This document shows positions 1 through 10,135 of a stretch of DNA of 64,000 bases, in pieces. The notes beneath the pieces were generated by a model. That model was not told where the DNA came from. It made no database searches and was given only the letters and a program-made list of their open reading frames with translations. The stretch lies in NCBI GenBank assembly GCA_020698575.1, contig CM036251.1, forward strand, positions 7,712,788-7,776,787, read 5' to 3'. Position numbers and translations under genes: made by a program. Every line of letters starts with the position of its first letter. The stretch's first letter is position 1. The DNA is from Bostrychus sinensis (lineage: Eukaryota; Chordata; Actinopteri; Gobiiformes; Eleotridae).

Positions 1-12
1 ACAGCCTCCCTT

Positions 13-440
13 TTAGGGAAACAGCTGCAATAATCCAGTCTGTTTTAGATTAAATTGTACTTTATTAATCTCACAGTGGAGAAATTCTCCTGTTAAGGCA
101 GCTCTTAATACAGAATAAAGTGCAGAAACCAAGACAATAAAGTGTAAATAAATTATTTACAAGAAAAAGCATAAATATATAACGTGATATTAGACTGTAA
201 TTGGGGGTATAGCGCCGTACAGAGATGTATAAATAAATATTGCAGTACAGTATTATGACCAGTGTAGAGGATAGCGAGAGAGAGAGTCATAAAATCCACT
301 CCAATACGCACAGATCCAATAGATCTCAGTCTCCCCAAAAGATGGAGGCGACTTTGGCCCGTCTGGTGCAGGACGTCGGTGTTGTGGGACCAGTCCAGTT
401 TATTGTTGAGGTGAACACTCAGGAACTTAAAACTGTCCAT
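13..440 (-). mobile_element. Non-LTR retrotransposon (LINE) 3' end with degraded reverse-transcriptase C-terminus
   Basis: On the - strand the frame reads FKFLSVHLNNKLDWSHNTDV, then GQSRLHLLGRLRSIG, typical of the end of a fish LINE reverse transcriptase, followed by an AT-rich 3' tail with gagattaataaagtacaattt. The same tail recurs at about 60257-60347. The frame decays after the LRS motif. Confidence 0.7.
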
Positions 441-540
441 GTCAGTGTCTCTCCCTGCATGTTCCCCTGTGTCCTTCTCCTTCGTCTTACTGTTTTATCC
501 AATAATGTGATAAGATGTAATGTAGCACGTGATAAGTGAA

Positions 541-1195
541 GTTTAGCCTCTAGCGCCGCCTGCTGTTATGGATAGTTACTGTATCTCGTACATGCGCAGA
601 ACCTACAAGCTGCTCAGTGATCGTGGTCACATCGGTGTCTGTAGCCACTTTTTGCAGTGAACTCAACTTTTTGTCTGGGTTGGTGTGTCCCAGCCTGAAC
701 AGGGTCGCCCAAGGTCTTAAAAGTATTAAAAGGTTTTAAATTTAATTCATCTAGGGCTTAAATTGTCAAACTGGGACATCGAAGTCAAGTTTTTTTTAGT
801 GCTGTACTTCTCAAAAATATGTATATTTTACACTAATACTTCAATCTATCAATAGTCAAAGTCAAAGTGCCTTTATTTAGTTAGTTTTTGAAAGCTAAGT
901 CTACTGTTTATATGGGGTGTGTAATGTTGCAGGCATATTTGCTGCAAAAAACATTCCCACGATACAGTAAACGCTGTTACCACAAAAATGTATGATTCAT
1001 TTTGAGATTTTTAATACAAAACTGAAGTTATTTCCCCTGCAGTAGACTTTTAAAGTAAAACCAACGAGTTTCAGAGAGTAATTCTGATATTTTACTAGTG
1101 TGAAATGTTCTTTTGGAGGCAATTTTGCATTAAATTTTATTGTAAGTGGCATTAAAAATTTCACAGAAGCTAACTGCTGAAGTGTGGGGCCATTG
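541..1195. other. plxnb2 intron, no gene seen
   Basis: This is AT-rich intronic sequence. I see no coding exon or clear repeat, except a ggtcttaaaagtattaaaagg stretch near 712 that looks like an old repeat edge. Confidence 0.4.
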
Positions 1196-1305
1196 TCCAC
1201 TCCAGGATGTACGCTTCCTAAGGTTCATGGTTTCTTGGATAGGCTTTAGCTGCCCCACAGCCCCTAACACAGGAATAAGCAGAAGATGAATGGATAAAAA
1301 TGATT
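1196..1305 (+). mobile_element. 3' fragment of a tRNA-derived fish SINE
   Basis: The sequence tccaggatgtacgc, ggataggctttagctgcccc, then ggaataagcagaagatgaatgg matches the 3' body of the SINE at 26475-26850. Confidence 0.6.
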
Positions 1306-2048
1306 CCACCAATACAATAACTTTTCAGGAAACTTCTTATCTGCAAAGTAGCTGAATGCAAAGAACAACACATCTAGATTAGTTAGTTTGCAATCCCCCG
1401 GTGTGACATTTAAGAGCATAAATTAGTGTCACGTCGTCTCTACCGCACAAGACGACGCGGTGCATGTAGATTTCTGTGATTGACGTGAGGCTGACGAGAG
1501 AGAGCCGCCTTCGCACGGACCAAAGATGAGCGATTTAATTACTTACTCCACTCCACGCCACAATCTGCATCGAGCCGTTCTGTTTATCAAATCAACTGAG
1601 GGGCCAAGTATTAAATATGAATGTGTGTAGCAGGCAGAACAACAAACAAACATGGTAATTATGTCCCAAGCTAATTTAATTCTGTGATTATTGCAACATT
1701 GCTATTTTTTGCTCCTATTGTGTTCTCGCTGCAGCCATCCCCGGAGATATCACCGAACCGAGATGAATTTTACATGGTGCGTGTTTTTTTATATCTCAAA
1801 CGGCACGGCTCTTTGCAATCAGGGAGTAGAGATTTCCAAAAAAAATAAAAAAAGTTTGTTGACTGTTTTGGGGCAAACTTTGGATTTTTACAAGATTTGG
1901 AAAGATTTGATGAAGGAAAGCCTGCTGTTCTGACAATCAGCGGCTCATTTTATGTTTAGTTTGAGGTTTGGACTTGAAAATTTGAAAGGTTTTTGGTATT
2001 AAAAAAGAAGAGCTGCACGAGGATTATATACATATCTATATAGATATT
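1306..2048. other. plxnb2 intron; 1400-1780 is possible conserved non-coding DNA
   Basis: There is no gene. About 1400-1780 has mixed composition, is not repeat-like, and has homeodomain-type cores (gatttaattac, ctaatttaatt). This is a weak regulatory candidate. Confidence 0.25.
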
Positions 2049-2650
2049 TAAACTAGGACTAAATCAAGACTAAACCAGGACTAAACTAGGATTAAATCAA
2101 GACTTAACCAGGACTAAAGCAGGAGTAAACTAGGACTAAATCAAGACTTAACCAGGGCTAAACTAGGACTAGACCAGGACTAACTAGTACTAAACTAGGA
2201 CTAAATTAAGACTGAACCAGGACTAAAGCAGGAGTAAACTAGGACTAAATCAAGACTTAACCAAAACTAAAGTAGGACTAAGTCAAGACTTAACCAGCAC
2301 TAAACTAGGACTAAATCAAGACTTAACCAGGACCTAACTAGGACTAAAGTAGGACTAAGTCAAGATTTAACCAGGACTAAACCAAGACTGAATCAAGACT
2401 TAACCAGGACCTAACTAGGACTAAAGTAGGAGTAAACTAGTACTAAACTAGGATTTAACCAGGGCTAAACTAGGACTAGACCAGGACTAACTAGGACTAA
2501 ACTAGAACTAAACCAGGACCAAACCAGGACTAAACTAGGAATAAACAATGATTACACTAGGACTAAACCAAGACTAAACTAGGGCTAAACCAGGACCAAA
2601 CCAGGACTAAACTAGGAATAAACTAGGATTAAGCCAGGATTGAACTCAGA
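2049..2650 (+). repeat. 11-bp minisatellite array 1 (GGACTAAACTA type), plxnb2 intron
   Basis: About 55 degenerate units of the aggactaaact / aagacttaacc type, with mostly 11-bp spacing between CTAAA cores. No long higher-order period is obvious. Confidence 0.9.
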
Positions 2651-3228
2651 GGTACAAGTTTAAAGTCAGCTCTAAACTTCAAATTGAATTGGTCTAGAGT
2701 CTACTTCAGAGCTTAAAGTTGTTCAGATGATGTTTTACGATTTCTAAAACAACTACTAACATATAAGTCCTTATTTTGGCCACATATTTAATTACACTCT
2801 ACCCCACTCTAAACAGCCTGAGACTTTGGGAGTTGGTCATCCACACATTAACGACAAATTGGATGCTCTTTTGCCAGGACAAACTATTAAAAGTATGATT
2901 AAAATGCCAACAACAATAAGGCTAGAGTGCAGCTTATTCTTACAGGCTGTAAAGGCCAAGAACTCTTCTCCAACGCTCATACTTTAAGCTGATAGACCTA
3001 AGAAATATGCATTATATACTGTACCTTACTCAATAATTTGCATAGAAAATTACAATAGATGATCCTGTAACCTTGCAAAATGTCCCTATACCTGTGTAAC
3101 CAGAGCAACAAGACAGAAGACTTAAATTCAAGGCATTTTAAATTATATCTGTGTGTAGCAGAAGGGTTGCGTCCTCTACTGGTGTGTCAAGACCAAAAAA
3201 GTGGTTTGTAGGCATGTTCTTTGCAAGT
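2651..3228. other. plxnb2 intron, nothing recognised
   Basis: AT-rich intron sequence; I see no gene or clear repeat. Confidence 0.3.
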
Positions 3229-3302
3229 TGCATGCATGGTGGCAGAGTGGTTAGCACTCCTGCCTCTTAGCAAGGAGGTTGTGGGTTTGATCCTCGAGAT
3301 TT
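3229..3302 (+). mobile_element. tRNA-like SINE head fragment
   Basis: A-box-like tggcagagtggttagcac and B-box-like gggtttgatcctc have the spacing of a tRNA-derived SINE 5' end. No tRNA cloverleaf 3' end or body follows. Confidence 0.6.
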
Positions 3303-4034
3303 CTTTGATTGGTGATCAGGTGACGCGGATCGAGCGACGAGTGAGTTGAACTGAAGTCAGCTTCATGCAAATACGAGCGACTTCACCGAAGTGACCAACA
3401 ATCATTTTAGAGGAATTGGTTCTAGGGCTGGGACTGAAACTAAAAAACAGGCATTTCACCCAGGGTCAACTTATCTTGGATAAACAAGTAAAAAACAATA
3501 AATATAGAGGGTTTTTTTAGGTATCAGATTAAGGGATAAGGCTAGAGTTGTTTTTTTGTTATGTTGTCAGCACAGAATAAGAGGAAATAACATAAAATAA
3601 ACTAATCATAAGTCTATTGTTAACCCTAAAACTTAACTAGTTTGACAAAGAAAATCATATTTATCGTCAAAATTAGCATAAATGCTACATGAGACGTCCA
3701 CCAGGGTGAAATGTCTGGTTTTTAGTGTGTCATGGGGTAAAATATTGATTTTGTGATATTGTATGATATTTTGTGACACTAATATTGATATTTGAACACT
3801 AATATTGATATTTTGTGATAATGCATTAAAATGGTGTTATAGTGCTGCACTGCTTTCAGAGTCAAATGTGGGTCAAAAGTGGTCAAGTATTCTGCCAGGA
3901 CAGTAGAGGGCAGCACTGCATTTCTAAGCACTTGGCCTGACAAATACTGTCACACAAATAAAAAGTATCCTCTAGTGGCATAAAGTAGCCAGAACATACA
4001 TGAACACAGAAATGAAAAAAACAACTGTTCTTTT

Positions 4035-4540
4035 TAGGGCTGCACAATAGATCGCTAAATTATCATTATCACAATATCAGTCGCAATAATAATCGCAAAG
4101 AATCAAAATATATCGCAATAACAACCATCTGACAGAGATTTACACTGAAGAATCATTTTCCCTCCAGAGCCTTAAAAGAATGTGTTGTGACTAAATAAAA
4201 ATGTTTAAAAAGTCCAGTTTCAGTGGTACTTTCCTTAATTTAGTCACAATTTAGCCTTGTTTTGTTCCTGGTTTAGTCTGTGTTAAGTTTTGTTGCTGTT
4301 TGGACTTGCAAACACAGGGACTTACATTTTTGATTTAAGTGAATTTTACTCACTATGTCAGAAAAGTAGGCAATAATAATATTTTTCTATATCATATAGC
4401 CCCAGTTCCTTTTTCTTTAAAAATACAATGGTACATCGTAGGTTTTCTTCCGCAATAAATTGAAAATCGCCATATCGTTTTTTTAATCGGTTATCGAGAG
4501 CCATGTATCGTGTATTGTGTTGTATCGTGAGCTACCCTCT
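4035..4540. mobile_element. Degraded hAT-like MITE (copy 1 of the TAGGGCTGCACAATAT family)
   Basis: It starts tagggctgcacaatag and ends near gtatcgtgagctaccctc, a worn inverted terminus. The interior shares ttacactgaagaatcattttcc and the ttagtcac/ttagcctt/ttagtctg segment with the copies at 33536, 37413 and 50267. Confidence 0.65.
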
Positions 4541-5445
4541 AATTTCTAGCACAAATCACAGGCACAAAAGTCGCATTTGCAACCTTCTGCCCCTTGTTAG
4601 CAGCCGGAAGAGGGCTAGCGTCTGAGTGAGAACTGAACTTAGGAAAGAGATTTTGTCGATTTTGGTGTGTGTCCACCCTTAAGAGAATTATTAACTTTCC
4701 TGGCCACTGTGCAGAAAGTCCCCCCACGCTTAAGGCCTATAGTTGCTTATGGGACAGGCTCCATTCATGAGCAAACAATCTAACAATAATAATAATAATA
4801 AAGTTGCAGACAGGATCGTTAAATGTATAAAAAGTGTGTCCCAAGAAAAGGAGGCAAACCTTTGGGTCCCGAGAGGCCACCCGTCGAGAATCACTGTCAC
4901 AGAGATACACAGTGCTTTCGCAGACAAAATGACATATCCTTTTAAAGCTTTGTTGTTCAGTTACGCAAACATCTCTCACTTTTGTTCCAGGGGTAGATTG
5001 TTGTTGTCGTCGGTCAGTATCCCGTGACAGTGGAGTATAAAGTTTTAAGTATAATCTGACAGTCACAGGTTTCCGATCTGAATAAAGTGACACCTACGAG
5101 AGACGTGCTCCTCCAGCCCTGTTATTATCTTGTACTGAACTTGAGTGCACCGCAGGCAAGCGCACTCTCTCTCTGTGACACACGAAAAACCTCCTCCCTG
5201 ACGACCATGAATGCACAGCTGAAGTACACTCAGAGGTGGAAAGTAACGGGATACTTTCACTTAAGTATTCTAAAGTACTTTCTGAGTATATTTTTATATC
5301 GTACTTTTACGCGAGTAGGTTTTTGTGTGGGTTTAACTCAAGTCGATAAAGGAGTGAAAGTGCTTTTGGCTCCAGTAGCAGTTAAAATACTAGTTTTGTT
5401 AAAGTAGTAATAGTAGTAATAATAGTAGTAATAATAAAATAATAA
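4541..5445. other. plxnb2 intron, no gene seen
   Basis: Short open frames here have no domain or splice support. A taataataataataaa run lies near 4784. Confidence 0.3.
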
Positions 5446-5526
5446 TTCATCGAATTTATATAGCGCTTTTTTGGACACTCAAAGACGCTTTACAATTGAT
5501 CAATTATTCATTCACTCCTCAGTCAC
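5446..5526 (-). mobile_element. SINE body fragment (reverse orientation)
   Basis: The sequence gaatttatatagcgctttt, cactcaaagacgctttac and attcactcctcagtcacac match the body of the SINEs at 10100 and 38725. Confidence 0.55.
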
Positions 5527-5848
5527 ACTTGGTTTTTAGTAGTAGTTGTCTCAATAGTAGCAGTAGTAGTCTCAATAGTAGTAGTAGCAGTAGTAGTCTC
5601 AATAGTAGTAGTAGTAGTAGTCTCAATAGTAGCAGTAGTAGTCTCAGTAGTAGTAGTAGTCTCAATAGTAGTAGTAGTAGTCTCAATAGTAGCAGTAGTA
5701 GTCTCAATAGTAGTAGTAGTAGTCTCAATAGTAGTAGTAGTAGTCTCAATAGTAGTAGTAGTAGTCTCAATAGAAGTAGTAGCAGTATTAGTCTCAATAA
5801 TAGTAGTAGTAGTCTCAATAATAGTAGTAGTAGTAGTCTCAGTAGTAC

Positions 5849-5882
<34 letters not shown>

Positions 5883-6300
5883 CTCACTAGTAGCAGTATT
5901 AGTCTCAATAATAGTTGTAGTAGTCTCAGTAGTAGTAGTAGCAGTATTAGTCTCAATAATAGTAGTAGTAGTCTCAATAATAGTAGTAGTAGTAGTCTCA
6001 GTAGTAGTAGTAGCAGTATTAGTCTCAATAATAGTAGTAGTAGTCTCAATAATAATAGTAGTAGTCTCAATAATAGTAGTAGTAGTAGTCTCAATAATAG
6101 TAGTAGTAGTAGTCTCAGTAGTAGTAGTAGTAGCAGTAGTAGTCTCAATAGTAGTAGTAGTAGTCTCAATAGTAGTGGTAGTCTCAATAGTAGTAGTAGT
6201 AGTCTCAGTAGTAGTAGTAGCAGTATTAGTCTCAATAATAGTAGTAGTAGTCTCAATAATAGTAGTAGTAGTAATCTCAATAGTAGTAGTAGCAGTAATG
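5527..6300 (+). repeat. Compound AGT/TAG trinucleotide microsatellite with CTCAAT interruptions, plxnb2 intron
   Basis: About 0.77 kb of (AGT)n blocks separated by ctcaat or ctcaataat, plus agc and att variants. Open frames on both strands (poly-Ser, poly-Leu, poly-Thr) come from the triplet period and are not genes. Confidence 0.95.
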
Positions 6301-6439
6301 GCCATAGTGAAAGTTGTAAATTTGACTTCTACTTTAGTAATATTATTTTAAAGTAACAGTATGTTTACTTGAGTACAGGTTTTTAAGTTCTTTTTTCATC
6401 TTTAAATACGTTTGATGTGGTTTTCCTCCATTGTAACAG

Positions 6440-6440
6440 C

Positions 6441-6493
<53 letters not shown>
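6440..6493 (+). repeat. (TAA)n microsatellite next to a plxnb2 acceptor
   Basis: About 18 uninterrupted TAA triplets, ending 47 bp before the exon at 6540, in or near the branch-point region. Confidence 0.95.
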
Positions 6494-6494
<1 letters not shown>

Positions 6495-6539
6495 CCTGTG
6501 ATGGCTGACTATCTTCTCGTCCTTGTCTCTCGTGTGCAG

Positions 6540-6687
6540 CTTGCCTCTGAGGTTCTGGGTGAACATCCTGAAGAACCCACACTTCATCTTCGACGTCCAC
6601 GTGACCGAGGTGGTGGACGCCTCTCTCTCCGTCATCGCTCAGACGTTCATGGACGCCTGCACCAAGAGCGAACACAAACTCAGCCGG
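6540..6687 (+). CDS. plxnb2: plxnb2 coding exon (GAP domain, LPLRFWVNIL segment)
   Basis: The acceptor is tctcgtgtgcag and the donor CGG|gtaagt. The exon starts with the last base of a split codon and encodes 49 full residues, from LPLRFW through VTEVVDASLSVIAQTFMDAC to HKLSR. The Arg of LPLRFW matches the third catalytic arginine of plexin GAP domains. A TAA repeat ends only 47 bp upstream of the acceptor. Confidence 0.95.
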
Positions 6688-9600
6688 GTAAGTCTCAGTC
6701 TGGGTCTCTGAGTCTGTCCTGGGCTCTTTCCTCCAACCTCCCACCGTCCTAAGACATAATCTAAAAATGGTGCGGGCCAAGTAGGACAGTAGGTTTTAGG
6801 TTTGCAGACACCAACCAGCTCTTTTAGCAATACTTCTTTTTTATACCTTTTTCAGACACTTGTTTATAAATTAAAATAATGTATATGTAGCACAAAAACC
6901 TGGAAAAGTCATGGAATTTTATATTTTGGTGTAAAGTTTTGGAAAAGTTTTGGAAATTTAAACAGTCTGAGTAACATTCGACCACTCCTAGTTACTGATT
7001 GATTACTTTTTATCTTAATTTACTTTTTAAAAATGCATTCAGAACCAACTTACCAAGCATAATTATTTTTTAATTACTGGTGTGTAGTCAGTGAAATCAT
7101 ATATTTATGGGGGAAGAGCCCCAAATGATTTTTTTTTCCCCCCAACTGACTAATTTCCAATTTAAAAAAATGAAATTGCTGAAAAAGTTTCTAATGCACC
7201 ACGCTGGACATTTTGAATACTTTATATTAGTCATTTCAGTCATTCAGCTGTTGGAAATGTGGTCAAAAGTTTTGGAAACGTCATGGTAAAAAAGTGTACG
7301 CTGAACAAAACGTCTTTTGTTGGGGAGTTGTGACTTTGACTTTGCAGAGAAAGCTTGGATTAGGTGTCTGTCGCCCCCTGCTGGCAACGGTGGGGACTGG
7401 ACAAAGCATAAAATCGCTAATTAGCAACATGACGCTAACAGATAGATAAATGAGTTGCTTTGTAGTGACGGCGGTTTAAGCCAGTGGTTTCCAGCCTTTT
7501 TCGTTGCGAGTACCCCCTACACTTGTCAAATAGTTTGTTTGTTTTTTGCATTTTATTCTTTTAAATTTAAATTTGACATAAAATAATTTAAACTCCTATT
7601 ACATTTACTTATTTACTATATATTTTATTTACTATATATTTTATGTTTTAAGAATAAACTAAACTCATTTCTTGTCATCTTGGAAATAAATTATAATGAT
7701 AATTGTAATACAATGTAATGAATGTGATTTCCCACATCCCAAAGTCTGTGAGAGGTGCGTCCCTAGAGAGAGAATCAATACAAACAAGTTGTTGCACGAT
7801 AGTTGTTGTTCAGTTCAGCAATAAAGTAAATCATTTAAGAGCTGAAATGAGTCCAGGGATGGAGCACTTCCTGGTTTCACGTGTCTATGTAGAGCCGTGA
7901 CACAGAGTGTTTTCAGCTCTTGAGAAAGAGACCGGCTCAGCATACAGGATTACCTTATTTTCTGGACTATAAGTCGCACTAGCCAAAAAAAGCATAATGA
8001 AGAAGAAAGAAATGTATATAAGTTGCACTGGACTATAAGTCGCATTTTTGGGGGGAAATTTATTTTGCAAAATCCGTCTCCAAGAACAGACATTTCATGT
8101 TGAAAGGCAAGTTATAGTAATAATAGAATAGAGAACAACAGGCTGAATAGGTGTGTGGTTTGCTAACGTAACACATTGATGGTTATTCAGCTACATGAAC
8201 CATAAACAACGAACTGAATAGGTGTCTCGTATGTTAACGTAATATATTAACAGTTATTCACATAACTATAGCATAAAGAACATAATATAACAAGTTCACC
8301 AAACTCACCATCTCACTCCTAATCACTAAATCCTTTAAATTCTTCATCCTCGGTGTCGCTTCTGAACAACTCCGCCAACTCCGGAGGTAGACGAAGCGCC
8401 GCTTCCTCCTCTGCGTGGCTGTCGTCAGACTCAGCATCAGTTCCATTTCCAATTATTCCGCTCTTTCTCAGTTGTCTTTATAGCCTAAGTTGTTAGTGGT
8501 AATGTTTACATTTTAAATTGTCAGTGGTACAGGTGCAGCAGATGCTGGTACACAAGCCTAGAGCGCCCTCTAACCAACACCTGAAATATTTTAATATATA
8601 AGTCACATCTGAGTATACGTCGCACCCCTAGCCAGACTATGAAAAAAAGTGCAACTTATAGTCCGGAAAATACGGTTCTCAAACGTGAATGAAACAACTT
8701 AAGGTATGTTTTTGAGATGCAAACAACTTTATAACAAGCTCAAAAAAGTCAATTTAGCAGAATAGGGGACTTTTAAAAACTTGTTGATGCTAAAAAACAT
8801 AACTGTCTGTTGGGTTATGTCTCTGATCATTGGCCTGTGAATAGCTGGGTCCAAGCGTACCCTGCCTCATGCCCATAGTTGCTGCTGGTGTAGTCAGTCT
8901 CCAGCCAACAAGTGTGAGAAAATGAATGTTAAAAGTGAATTTGTCTGAAGTGCCACTCTTGTTCTTTCTAGGACTCTCCAAGTAACAAACTACTCTATGC
9001 AAAGGAGATCTCCACGTACAAGAAGATGGTGGATGAGTGAGTCTTCACAGTACTCCCCAGCTTTCTCCATTTCATTCTCCTGCTGCAGCGCAAATGAATG
9101 TGCTGCTGATAATAATTCATCTGAATAATAACCCTTTCTCTGTGTGTCTGCAGTTATTACAAGGGCATCAGACAGATGGTGCCTGTCAGTGACCAGGACA
9201 TGAACACTCATTTGGCAGAAGTGTCGCGGGTAAGAACCTGCTCTGTCATCTCCTACACTAGTGGTTCCAGTCTGCTAATAATGTCTGACTTTATATAATG
9301 ATCAGGCTTTCTCTAAAGGTTACTTTGTTTTTTTCAGTTTTTTATGCCACTGCCTTTATGCCATGTTATTTTTAAACCCCAAATCACAAAAAAGACTCTT
9401 TTATGTGGTTCTCTTCTAACCTTTAAAGTTTCTTTTTTGTTGCTTTTTACACGAGGATACTGTTTAATTACCTATTAGTATACTGTCATAATCACAAGCC
9501 AGTGTACTCTTTGTGCCAGTCCCAAACCAGGATAAATGGAGAGGGTTGCACCAGGAAGGGCATCTGATGTACAACCTATGCCAAATCAATATACAAAAAA

Positions 9601-10103
9601 TCACTGCATGCTAGAGGCTGATGACCTGCTGTGGTGACCCCTAGATATTTTATATTTACTCTAGTGTAAAAATTAATGTGCATTTTTTCCATATGCTCAA
9701 ATTTCAAATAAAATAATAAAAAAATAATAAAAAAAACTCCTGCCTATAAAATAAAAAAATACATTAACCTATTTTACAAAATATTTTATGTTCAAAATAA
9801 ATGTAAAATTTAATCTTAAACCATTTTTTTTTTCTACTAAAAACCTCCTTAACAAACAAGCTATTAAACCTAAAACAAAATGGAACAAACTTTATTATTC
9901 CAAAAATATTCTTTAGCAGTTTCCATCATTGAGAGACTTGCTTATATTTGCTTACTTGCTATAATAGACTTGCTATACTTTCTTATATAACATAAAAAGA
10001 TGGCAAATCTGATATAAAACATATAAATAAAGAATATTTAGCGTAATGCTTTGCTAATGGTTGAGATATATGCCTTTTTTGTGAGTTGTGTGTGAATTTG
10101 GGA

Positions 10104-10135
<32 letters not shown>

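Noticed and set aside
3229..3302. tRNA gene
   Set aside because: A and B boxes are present, but there is no acceptor-stem pairing or proper anticodon arm; it fits a SINE head. The same applies to 26475, 38962 and 11602.
5496..6356. Long poly-Ser (and antisense poly-Leu and poly-Thr) open frames
   Set aside because: They come from a trinucleotide repeat that is open in several frames on both strands, inside a plexin intron.
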